The notes below the pieces were generated by a model. That model was not told the origin of the DNA, made no database searches, and saw only the letters and a program-made list of their open reading frames with translations. A stretch of 5,294 nucleotides of DNA from Oscillospiraceae bacterium (GTDB lineage Bacteria; Bacillota; Clostridia; Oscillospirales; Acutalibacteraceae): NCBI GenBank assembly GCA_902782805.1, contig CACZON010000257.1, positions 1 through 5,294 of the forward strand, in the 5' to 3' direction. Positions 1-5,287 of the stretch are shown here, in pieces; the stretch's first letter is position 1; each line of letters begins with the position of its first letter. The position numbers and the translations under genes are program-made.

Positions 1-261
1 CTCGCAGGTGTTGCCGTGCTGGAAATAAAGGACGTTGTATTTGCGCTGCTGATCGTCTTTGTCGTAGCAGTACGGCAGATAGACGTAGGCGGTCTTATGA
101 TACGTTACGCCGTTTTCATAGACGCTCGTGTCGTAATCGAGCCGCTCCACCGTCCCCATTTTCTCCGGCACGCCGGTGCGCAGGTAGGGGTTCTCCTCGA
201 ACACCGTCTCGAAGTTGAGAACTTCGCCGGGTTTCGTAATGACTTTTCTGTACTCGCTCAT
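1..261 (-). CDS. Partial carbohydrate-esterase-like alpha/beta hydrolase (N-terminal 87 codons)
   Basis: The frame starts with ATG at 261 and stays open to the window edge, so the C-terminal part, including the catalytic Ser-Asp-His region, is missing. GAAAGGA at 271-277 lies 9 nt upstream and supports this start. The visible protein begins MSEYRKVITKPGEV and has no signal peptide, so it is probably cytoplasmic. Residues 36-87 resemble the N-terminus of CE1/esterase-D-type putative esterases: a GTVERLDYDT strand, then AYVYLPYCYD, then YNVLYFQHGN, where the His-Gly after the hydrophobic strand normally forms part of the oxyanion hole. Family members hydrolyse acetyl, feruloyl or other acyl esters on sugars, but the substrate cannot be read here. 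Many relatives have a glycine-rich HGGGG stretch where this one reads HGNTCE. The gene lies downstream of the fucosidase on the same strand, after a 139-nt gap with its own promoter, which suggests linked sugar metabolism. The fold call is reasonable and the reaction is uncertain. Confidence 0.62.
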   Translation of the reverse strand, partial: MSEYRKVITKPGEVLNFETVFEENPYLRTGVPEKMGTVERLDYDTSVYENGVTYHKTAYVYLPYCYDKDDQQRKYNVLYFQHGNTCE

Positions 262-303
262 CACAGTCCATCCTTTCTCAATGTTATTTTTGCTTCTGTT
301 TCC

Positions 304-332
304 ATTATTCCACCTTCCGCGGATAAAGTCAA
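304..332 (-). promoter_or_regulatory. Sigma-A promoter for the partial esterase gene
   Basis: Read on the minus strand, TTGACT (327-332) and AATAAT (304-309) each match five of six consensus positions and are separated by exactly 17 nt. Transcription would begin near 297, giving a leader of about 36 nt that contains the GAAAGGA ribosome binding site. The esterase gene can therefore be expressed independently of the upstream fucosidase. A 10-bp perfect palindrome, TCCGGCCGGA (337-346), lies 4 bp upstream of the -35 box. It could be an operator or chance in GC-rich DNA. Confidence 0.7.
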
Positions 333-371
333 TTCATCCGGCCGGAATCTTTGCGGAATTTCTCTGTTAGA

Positions 372-400
372 ACTTTCTTTCCGGGGAATCCGGCGAAAGT
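372..400 (-). terminator. Weak hairpin directly after the fucosidase stop codon
   Basis: ACTTTC at 372-377 pairs with GAAAGT at 395-400, and inside it CCGG at 381-384 pairs with CCGG at 390-393, giving a 6+4 bp stem with a small internal loop. It begins immediately after the fucosidase TGA (403-401). On the minus strand it is followed by TCTAACAG rather than a run of T, so it is not a canonical intrinsic terminator. It may protect or partly terminate the fucosidase mRNA, and some read-through into the esterase is likely. Confidence 0.3.
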
Positions 401-1876
401 TCAGCGCATCCGGATGCGGATGACCACAGGCATCTCGGAAGAAATGCCGGGTGCAAAAACGTGCAGGCCTTTTTCATCGCGGCTCGTTTCGACCGCGCCG
501 CCGAAGCCGAGGATCGAAACCTCGCCGGGGATTCCGTTATAGACCGGCAGATGCGAGGCGTCGGCCTTTCGAAGCGAGCGGATCGTAACGCGGCCGTCCT
601 GCGGCCAGGAGAGCACGGCTGCGTAGAGGAAATCATCGCGCAGCGTAAAGCGGATATCCTCCGGGGTAAAGGTTCGCTCGGCGGTATCGGTGAACTGCCC
701 TTCTTCGATCTTCGTGGGGCCTTCGCCGAATCTGCGCCAGACGCGCGCGCCGTAGATCGCTTCGCCGTTGACCGCGAGCCATTCGCCGATCTTCAGGAGG
801 ATTTCCGTATCCTCTTCCCCGATCGTCCCGTCCGCCTTCGGCCCGACGTTCAAAAGCAGCGCGCCGTTCTTGCTGACGATATCGCAAAGGTCGCAGACGA
901 TCGATTTCGCCGATTTATAGTCGTTCCCCTCGGTATAGCACCAGCTGTTGCGCGCGGCGGCGGTATCCGTCTGCCAGAAATAGGGCTTCATCTCGGCAAA
1001 CTGCCCGCGCTCGATATCCGGAACGGCGCTGCCGAAGAGGAACGCGTCGTGCTTATAGTTGATCGCAACGGCTTCGCCCCACTGCGCGGCGCGGTTGTAG
1101 TAATACGCCGCGAGCTTCGGCAGGTAGGGGCGGATCGCGCTGTGCTGGATCCACCAGTCGAAATAGAGCAGCTTCGGGCGGTAGGAATCGATCAGCTCGC
1201 AGGTGCGGATCAGCCAGTCGTTGAGATATTCTTCACTCGGCGCCGGGCGGCTCTCAAGATCCTGGAGCGGGCCTTCCGGCATCGCGGGCCAATAGAGATC
1301 CCCGCGCGAGAGCGGCTCTTTTACGTCGCTGTCGAATTCTTTGCCGTGGCTCATGAAAAACCAGTGCTCCGCGCGGTGGCTCGAGCAGCCGAAAACAAGC
1401 CCGCGCTTTTCAACGCTTTTTTTGAGCGCTCCTACGATGTCGCGCTTCGGGCCCATCTCGAAGGCGTTGTAATGCGAAACGGCGCTTTTGTACATCTGGA
1501 ACCCGTCGTGATGCTCCGCTACGGGCACGACGTAGCGCGCGCCGGCTTTTTGAAAGAGCTCCGCCCAGGCTTCGGGATCGAATTTCTCCGCCTTGAACGC
1601 CGGGATAAAATCCTTGTAGCCGAATTCCTTCTGCGGACCGTAGGTTTTGAGATGATGCTCGTATTCCTTCGAGCCCTTGATATACATATTGCGCGGATAC
1701 CATTCGCTGCCGAACGCCGGGACGCTGTAGACCCCGAAATGCAGAAAAATGCCGAATTTCGCGTCTCGGTACCATTTCGGCGCCTCAAACGCGGAAAGCG
1801 AAGCCCAGTCCGCCCGGAAAGGCCCCTGCGCGATCCCCTCTTCAATGGCTTGCAGCGCGATGCTCTGATCGTCCAT
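401..1876 (-). CDS. GH29 alpha-L-fucosidase
   Basis: This 491-residue protein is a glycoside hydrolase family 29 alpha-L-fucosidase, a retaining enzyme that releases terminal alpha-linked L-fucose from glycans. GH29 hallmarks appear in order: WYRDAKFGIFLHFGVYSVPA (35-54), SEWYPRNMY (57-65), EHHDGFQMY (121-129), LLYFDWW (236-242) carrying the expected nucleophile Asp240, the motif DIERGQF (287-293) with Glu289 as a candidate acid/base, FWQTDT (300-305), and ALLLNVGPKADGTI (339-352) closing the barrel domain. Residues from about 390 on form the usual C-terminal beta-rich domain. Length is normal for the family. No signal peptide is visible, so it probably acts in the cytoplasm on imported fucosylated oligosaccharides. 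The ATG at 1876 has a perfect AAGGAGGT site at 1882-1889, 5 nt upstream, plus a good promoter. It is divergent from the nucleoside-hydrolase gene. The family is clear. The linkage preference and the acid/base residue are inferred. Confidence 0.95.
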   Translation of the reverse strand: MDDQSIALQAIEEGIAQGPFRADWASLSAFEAPKWYRDAKFGIFLHFGVYSVPAFGSEWYPRNMYIKGSKEYEHHLKTYGPQKEFGYKDFIPAFKAEKFDPEAWAELFQKAGARYVVPVAEHHDGFQMYKSAVSHYNAFEMGPKRDIVGALKKSVEKRGLVFGCSSHRAEHWFFMSHGKEFDSDVKEPLSRGDLYWPAMPEGPLQDLESRPAPSEEYLNDWLIRTCELIDSYRPKLLYFDWWIQHSAIRPYLPKLAAYYYNRAAQWGEAVAINYKHDAFLFGSAVPDIERGQFAEMKPYFWQTDTAAARNSWCYTEGNDYKSAKSIVCDLCDIVSKNGALLLNVGPKADGTIGEEDTEILLKIGEWLAVNGEAIYGARVWRRFGEGPTKIEEGQFTDTAERTFTPEDIRFTLRDDFLYAAVLSWPQDGRVTIRSLRKADASHLPVYNGIPGEVSILGFGGAVETSRDEKGLHVFAPGISSEMPVVIRIRMR

Positions 1877-1920
1877 AATTGACCTCCTTGCCCGGTTTTG
1901 TCCGTTTTTTCGTCGATTTT

Positions 1921-1949
1921 ATTATACCGAACTCCGGCCGTTTTTGCAA
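1921..1949 (-). promoter_or_regulatory. Sigma-A promoter for the fucosidase gene
   Basis: On the minus strand TTGCAA (1944-1949) and a perfect TATAAT (1921-1926) are separated by exactly 17 nt. The predicted start is near 1914, giving a leader of about 38 nt before the fucosidase ATG. The spacer holds a CGGCCGG sequence. No clear operator palindrome is seen around the boxes. Confidence 0.8.
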
Positions 1950-1964
1950 TGAGAGAAAAAGTGA

Positions 1965-1993
1965 TTTACATTTGCCTGCCTATTTGATAGAAT
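1965..1993 (+). promoter_or_regulatory. Sigma-A promoter for the nucleoside hydrolase-ABC exporter operon
   Basis: TTTACA (1965-1970) and TAGAAT (1988-1993) each match five of six consensus positions with a 17-nt spacer. A TG dinucleotide at 1985-1986 gives an extended -10 element. Transcription would start near 2000, leaving about 30 nt before the ATG at 2030. Its -35 box is 15 bp from the -35 box of the divergent fucosidase promoter. Confidence 0.75.
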
Positions 1994-2017
1994 GGAATTA
2001 TAAAATACGGTTCATAC

Positions 2018-2023
2018 GAGGTG
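2018..2023 (+). promoter_or_regulatory. Ribosome binding site that fixes the start at 2030
   Basis: GAGGTG lies 6 nt before the ATG at 2030, an ideal spacing. An in-frame GTG at 2021 overlaps this site and has no purine-rich motif upstream of itself, so the ATG is the better start. Confidence 0.75.
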
Positions 2024-2029
2024 CGTCCG

Positions 2030-2950
2030 ATGAGCAATCCGATCCTTCCGCCGCGCGGCAAAGCCGACGTTGTGCTCGATACCGATACCTACAACGAAAT
2101 CGACGATCAGTTCGCGCTCTCGCTGCTGCTTCTAAACGGCGACAAGCTCCGCACCGCCGCGGTCTACGCCGCGCCGTTTCACAACGAAAAATCGAGCGGA
2201 CCCGAAGACGGGATGGAAAAAAGCTACGACGAGATCCTGAAGGTTCTCGCGCTCTGCGGCAAAAGCGAGCTTGCGTCCCGCGTCTTCAAGGGTTCCCGCT
2301 CCTATCTTTCCGATGAAAAAACGCCCGTTCTTTCCCCCGCCGCGGAAGATCTCGCCCGCCGCGCGATGGAGTATACCGCGGAAAATCCGCTCTACGTCGT
2401 TGCGATCGGCGCGATCACGAATATCGCCTCGGCCATTCTTTTGCACTCGGAGATCACCGACCGGATGATCGTCGTCTGGCTCGGCGGAAATTCCTACGAC
2501 CTTCCGGGAACGAAGGAATTCAACATGATGCAGGATATCGCCGCCGCGCGCGTCGTCATCGAAAAAGCGCGCCTCGTTCTGCTCCCCTGCCTCGGCGTCG
2601 TAAGCGAATTCCGCGTCTCGAAGCCGGAGCTTGAGCGCTGGCTGGTCGGCAAAAATCCGCTCGCCGATTATCTGGCGCGCAATACGATCGAAGAAGCCGA
2701 GCGTCAAAGCAGCCTCACCTGCTGGAGCCGCGTGATCTGGGACGTGACCGCCGTTGCCTGGCTCTTAAACGAAGACGGGCGCTATATGCGGTCGGTCCGG
2801 CGCCGCGCGAAGCTCCCCGGCTGCGACCGTGCTTATTCCGACGAGACGATCGACCGGGAACTGACCTACGTTTCGTATATCAACCGCGACCGGCTTTTGA
2901 CAGATCTTACGGCGATCCTCACAAAAGAAGATCCTTCGAAACTCGATTAA
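2030..2950 (+). CDS. Divergent nucleoside hydrolase-family protein
   Basis: This 306-residue protein belongs to the inosine-uridine nucleoside hydrolase superfamily, whose members cleave the N-glycosidic bond of ribonucleosides using a Ca2+ held by Asp residues. The N-terminal signature is DTDTYNEIDDQFAL (17-30), matching the family's DxDxGxDDAxAL pattern but with two extra residues before the DD pair. Further matches are VAIGAITNIASAI (124-136; family form LGPLTNLALAL), EFNMMQD (163-169; family form EFN) and WDVTAVAW (237-244), whose Asp238 matches the last Ca2+ ligand. The His that normally precedes that Asp, a leaving-group acid in IU-type enzymes, is Trp237 here. The Ca2+ and ribose sites thus look intact while base recognition or chemistry may differ. 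It has no signal peptide, so it is likely cytoplasmic. It is the first gene of an operon, 12 nt before the ABC exporter TTG. Family membership is firm. The substrate is unknown and could be a non-standard N-riboside. Confidence 0.85.
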   Translation: MSNPILPPRGKADVVLDTDTYNEIDDQFALSLLLLNGDKLRTAAVYAAPFHNEKSSGPEDGMEKSYDEILKVLALCGKSELASRVFKGSRSYLSDEKTPVLSPAAEDLARRAMEYTAENPLYVVAIGAITNIASAILLHSEITDRMIVVWLGGNSYDLPGTKEFNMMQDIAAARVVIEKARLVLLPCLGVVSEFRVSKPELERWLVGKNPLADYLARNTIEEAERQSSLTCWSRVIWDVTAVAWLLNEDGRYMRSVRRRAKLPGCDRAYSDETIDRELTYVSYINRDRLLTDLTAILTKEDPSKLD

Positions 2951-2955
2951 GGAGG
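2949..2955 (+). promoter_or_regulatory. Strong ribosome binding site that supports the TTG start of the ABC exporter
   Basis: AAGGAGG overlaps the TAA stop of the upstream gene and lies 7 nt before the TTG at 2963. The ATG at 2974 is out of frame, and the first in-frame Met is about residue 42, beyond most of the first membrane helix. The TTG is therefore the real start, and translation is probably coupled to the upstream gene. Confidence 0.85.
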
Positions 2956-2962
2956 CGTTGTT

Positions 2963-4717
2963 TTGAAACTCTTATGGAAGTTAAGCCGCGAGGCTGTACG
3001 CTATAAAACGCTCTACGTTTTCGCGATTCTTTCCACCCTCTGCCTGACGCTCGTGAACCTTGCCGCACCGCGCGCACTTTCCGCGATGACGGGCATCGTT
3101 TCGCGCGGGATGGAGGAAAGCTCGCTTTCGCTGATCGGGAAGCTGACCCTCGCGCTGATCGCACTTTATCTGCTGCGCGTCGTCTTCCGCTTTCTGAGCA
3201 ACTACCTCGCCCACAAAGCCGCCTGGTACCTCGTCGGCGATCTGCGCACGAAAACCTACGATAAGCTGGAGCGGATGCACCTCGGCTATTTTCACGACAA
3301 GCAGACCGGCGATCTGATGAGCCGGATCGTGAACGATACGCGTGATTTCGAGCTGCTTTACGCCCATATCATCCCGGAAACGATCACGAACGTCGTCACG
3401 TTCCTCGGGGTGCTGACGGTGCTGCTGCTGATCAACTGGAAGCTCGCCCTGATCACCTGCGCGCCGATCCCGCTGATCCTGATTTCCGGCATCATCTTCT
3501 CCAAAAAGGTTCGCCCGTACTTCCGAATCTCTCAGAAGCGCATGGGCGAATTCTCCGGAAAGCTACAGGACAACCTCTCCGGCCTGCACGAGATCCAATC
3601 CTTCGGGCGCGAGGAATACGAAACCGACCGGGTCGATCAGAAGAACTTCGCCCACGTAAAGGCGATGCTCCAGGCGCTTAAAATCAGCGCGATCTTCCAC
3701 CCCTCGGTGGAATTCATTTCCTCGCTCGGAACGGTGCTCGTGGTCGCGTTCGGCGGATATCTCGCCCTGCACGAGAGCCTGAGCGTTGAGGATATCGTTT
3801 CCTTCGTGCTCTATCTGAGCCTCTTCTATATGCCGGTAACGGGCCTTGCGAACCTGCTCGAAAGCATGCAGCAGTCGCTCGCCGGCGCGGAGCGCGTGCT
3901 CGCCGTGCTCGATTCCCCGGTCGAGATTCAGGACAAGCCCGGCGCGAAACCGCTCGAGAACGTTGAGGGCGACCTCGTGTTCGATCACGTCAGCTTTTCC
4001 TACGACGGGGAATCCCCGGTACTCGAGGATATCTCCTTCCACTGCGAGAGCGGCAAGATGCTCGCGCTCGTAGGCCCGACGGGCGTCGGCAAGACGACGC
4101 TGACCCAGCTGATCTCCCGCTTCTACGAGCCCACCTCCGGCCGGATCCTGATCGACGGGGTCGATCTTCAGGACGCCACGATCGAAAGCCTGCGGCGCAA
4201 TATCGCGCCGGTGCTGCAGGATACGTTCCTCTTCAACGGAACGGTCGCCGAGAACATCGGTTACGCCGCGCCGAACGCGACGATGGAAGAAATCGAAGCC
4301 GCAGCCCGCGCCGCCAACATCCACGAGGATATCATAGCGATGCCCGACGGCTACCAGACCCAGGTCGGGGAGCGCGGGACACGCCTCTCCGGCGGCCAGA
4401 AGCAGCGTGTTGCGATCGCCCGCGCGATCCTGCGCCGCTCGCCGATCATCATTCTGGACGAAGCGACCGCTTCGGTGGACGTTGAGACCGAGCAGCAGAT
4501 CCAGAAAGCGATCGCCTCGATCGCCGGAAAGCGCACCGTGATCGCGATCGCCCATCGGCTCTCCACGATCCGCAGCGCCGACCAGATCCTCGTGATCGAA
4601 GAAGGCCGCGTCACCGAGCGCGGAACCCACGAGCAGCTCGTCGCTCTCGGCGGCAGCTACGCGCGCATGAACCGCATCCAGTCCGACGCCGCGAATAACT
4701 CCGGCGGGATCGTCTGA
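2963..4717 (+). CDS. ABC exporter, fused transmembrane and ATPase domains (MsbA/BmrA/Sav1866 type)
   Basis: This 584-residue half-transporter has the usual length for ABCB-type exporters. The membrane domain shows about six hydrophobic helices near residues 17-36, 58-79, 135-157, 160-180, 245-268 and 276-297, with typical cytoplasmic loop sequences (YFHDKQTGDLMSRI at 109-122; EIQSFGREE at 210-218). The ATPase domain is complete: A-loop Tyr347, Walker A GPTGVGKTT (371-379), Q-loop Gln419, signature LSGGQ (475-479), Walker B IIILD (495-499) followed by catalytic Glu500, D-loop ASVD (503-506) and H-loop His531. No ATPase residue is degenerate and no partner half-transporter is adjacent, so it probably works as a homodimer. 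Relatives export drugs, lipids or peptides, and no substrate-specific domain such as a peptidase is present. It is the second gene of the operon that begins at 2030. The next good terminator is 285 nt downstream, beyond inserted repeats. Confidence 0.95.
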   Translation: MKLLWKLSREAVRYKTLYVFAILSTLCLTLVNLAAPRALSAMTGIVSRGMEESSLSLIGKLTLALIALYLLRVVFRFLSNYLAHKAAWYLVGDLRTKTYDKLERMHLGYFHDKQTGDLMSRIVNDTRDFELLYAHIIPETITNVVTFLGVLTVLLLINWKLALITCAPIPLILISGIIFSKKVRPYFRISQKRMGEFSGKLQDNLSGLHEIQSFGREEYETDRVDQKNFAHVKAMLQALKISAIFHPSVEFISSLGTVLVVAFGGYLALHESLSVEDIVSFVLYLSLFYMPVTGLANLLESMQQSLAGAERVLAVLDSPVEIQDKPGAKPLENVEGDLVFDHVSFSYDGESPVLEDISFHCESGKMLALVGPTGVGKTTLTQLISRFYEPTSGRILIDGVDLQDATIESLRRNIAPVLQDTFLFNGTVAENIGYAAPNATMEEIEAAARAANIHEDIIAMPDGYQTQVGERGTRLSGGQKQRVAIARAILRRSPIIILDEATASVDVETEQQIQKAIASIAGKRTVIAIAHRLSTIRSADQILVIEEGRVTERGTHEQLVALGGSYARMNRIQSDAANNSGGIV

Positions 4718-4770
4718 TCTCAAACAAGTCGCATCTGCCCTGCCGGATTTTTCACTCGGCGTACCTCTTG

Positions 4771-4883
4771 AGCCTTCCCTTCGAGGGCGCGGGTCTCCGG
4801 GAGAGACCTCCGCCGAAGGCAGAAGCGCCGACCTTCACGGCAGGCGAGACAGGTGGTGAGCGAAGCGGCTCGGATGAGGTGGA
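4771..4883 (-). repeat. Host hairpin repeat (type 2), interrupted
   Basis: Read on the minus strand, this starts TCCACCTCATCCG, carries a GAGC/GCTC hairpin (4858-4861 with 4868-4871) and CACCACCT, is broken by a structured insert (4787-4850), and resumes as CCCTCGAAGGGAAGGCT. Without the insert, CACCT would join CCCTCGAAGGGAAGG to make nearly the whole CCTTCCCT-CGA-AGGGAAGG stem, one T aside. I recognise this layout from memory as common between genes in gut Clostridia; that is not verified here. Confidence 0.6.
4787..4850 (-). repeat. Structured nested element, copy A
   Basis: On the minus strand it begins GTCTCGCCTGCC and shares a perfect 31-bp block (4820-4850) with copy B (5102-5132). 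Three hairpins follow in order: GCCG/CGGC inside the shared block; CTGCC-TTC-GGCGG (4822 down to 4810); and GGTCTCT-CCC-GGAGACC (4808 down to 4792). It ends CGCGC and abuts the CCCT of the host hairpin. No coding capacity is likely. Confidence 0.75.
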
Positions 4884-4918
4884 CTTCCGGAAAGCTGTCG
4901 CTTCCGTAGGTCTTCAGT

Positions 4919-4969
4919 ACCCTCCTTGTGTAAAGGAGGGTGGCATCCGAAGGATGACGGGAGGATTGT
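4919..4969 (-). repeat. Host hairpin repeat (type 1), intact copy
   Basis: On the minus strand it runs from ACAATCC through a small CATCC-TTC-GGATG hairpin to a strong terminal hairpin, ACCCTCCTT paired with AAGGAGGGT on the plus strand (4919-4927 with 4933-4941, loop 4928-4932). It shares ACAATCC and the 13-mer CCTTTACACAAGG with the inverted copy at 5073-5187. Confidence 0.75.
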
Positions 4970-5002
4970 CCGCACAAAACCTGTGATCAGAAAATATCCA
5001 GA

Positions 5003-5048
5003 AAAAGGACGGGAATCTGCCGTTGAATCGGCGCCCCGTCCTTTTCTT
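5003..5048 (+). terminator. Strong intrinsic terminator, probably bidirectional
   Basis: AAAAGGACGGG (5003-5013) pairs perfectly over 11 bp with CCCGTCCTTTT (5035-5045), and an inner GCCG/CGGC stem (5019-5022 with 5029-5032) caps it. The plus strand continues CTTTTCTT. On the minus strand the stem ends in CCTTTTTC, so it could also stop leftward transcription. It is the first canonical terminator after the ABC exporter and the likely end of that operon. Confidence 0.9.
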
Positions 5049-5072
5049 ATGAATTTGCTTTGTTCCGTGGAA

Positions 5073-5187
5073 ACAATCCCTCAGTCTGCTTCGCAGACAG
5101 CGTCTCGCCTGCCGTGAAGGTCGGCGCTTCTGAACGCAAGCGTTCAGAGATTTTCACCGAAGATCCGCGCCCTTTACACAAGGGAGC
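5073..5187 (+). repeat. Host hairpin repeat (type 1), interrupted inverted copy
   Basis: It begins ACAATCC (5073-5079), carries the 6-bp hairpin GTCTGC-TTC-GCAGAC (5084-5098), is interrupted by a structured element (5102-5170), and ends with CCCTT-TACAC-AAGGG (5170-5184). It is the inverted partner of 4919-4969. The small hairpin differs in sequence but keeps its pairing and TTC loop. Confidence 0.7.
5102..5170 (+). repeat. Structured nested element, copy B
   Basis: It opens with the 31-bp block (5102-5132) found perfectly inverted at 4820-4850. Next come the hairpin CTGAACG-CAAG-CGTTCAG (5130-5147) and the hairpin GATTTTC-ACC-GAAGATC (5149-5165), then CGCGC (5166-5170) before the host CCCT hairpin. 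Compared with copy A, two pairs of the last hairpin have changed on both sides (A-T to G-C and T-A to C-G) and two more changed on one side through G-T pairing, so pairing is kept throughout. Confidence 0.75.
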
Positions 5188-5242
5188 TTTCCCACGCCGC
5201 AAACCCGGAACGGGGTCCCCGGAAAATCGAAGCAATCGGGTA

Positions 5243-5269
5243 CCCGTAAAAATCACGGATTTTTACGGG
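5243..5269. repeat. Perfect 12-bp inverted repeat (hairpin) near the right edge
   Basis: CCCGTAAAAATC (5243-5254) is perfectly complementary to GATTTTTACGGG (5258-5269) with loop ACG. No T-run follows on either strand, so it is not a standard terminator. The left arm overlaps the DNA palindrome CGGGTACCCG (5237-5246). It sits immediately upstream of a purine-rich stretch and may be a regulatory leader hairpin or another intergenic repeat. Confidence 0.7.
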
Positions 5270-5271
5270 AA

Positions 5272-5287
5272 AGGAGGAACAAGGAAG
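5272..5287 (+). promoter_or_regulatory. Possible ribosome binding site for a gene beyond the window
   Basis: AGGAGG (5272-5277) and AGGAAG (5282-5287) are Shine-Dalgarno-like, but no ATG, GTG or TTG follows before the window ends at 5294. A start codon just outside would suit AGGAAG. No promoter was recognised for it. Confidence 0.25.

Noticed and set aside
16..423. A 135-codon open frame on the plus strand at the left edge.
   Set aside because: It overlaps the esterase start, its promoter and the fucosidase stop, and has no ribosome binding site. The minus-strand esterase reading matches a known family.
461..1882. A 473-codon open frame on the plus strand opposite the fucosidase.
   Set aside because: It is a shadow of the GH29 gene in GC-rich DNA. 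It has no family-like motifs, and the minus-strand reading carries all GH29 hallmarks, a perfect ribosome binding site and a promoter.
2021..2029. GTG at 2021 as an alternative start for the nucleoside hydrolase.
   Set aside because: It overlaps the GAGGTG ribosome binding site and lacks one of its own; the ATG at 2030 is ideally spaced.
3563..4723. A 386-codon open frame on the minus strand opposite the ABC exporter.
   Set aside because: It is antisense to a complete ABC transporter with every ATPase motif intact. The antisense product is low-complexity, rich in Asp, Arg, Glu and Gly, and has no recognisable domain.
4718..4770. A possible terminator right after the ABC exporter stop, at GCCGGATTTTTCACTCGGC.
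   Set aside because: The stem would be only 4 bp and the T-run lies in the loop rather than after the stem.
4926..5117. A 63-codon plus-strand small protein starting MCKGGWHPKDDG.
   Set aside because: It runs through the type 1 repeat, the terminator and the second repeat, its purine-rich upstream region is part of a hairpin, and it has no family resemblance.
4771..5187. A CRISPR array or tRNA-like gene in the repeat region.
   Set aside because: Repeats are inverted and nested, not regularly spaced direct repeats with unique spacers, and no cloverleaf or anticodon arm could be found.
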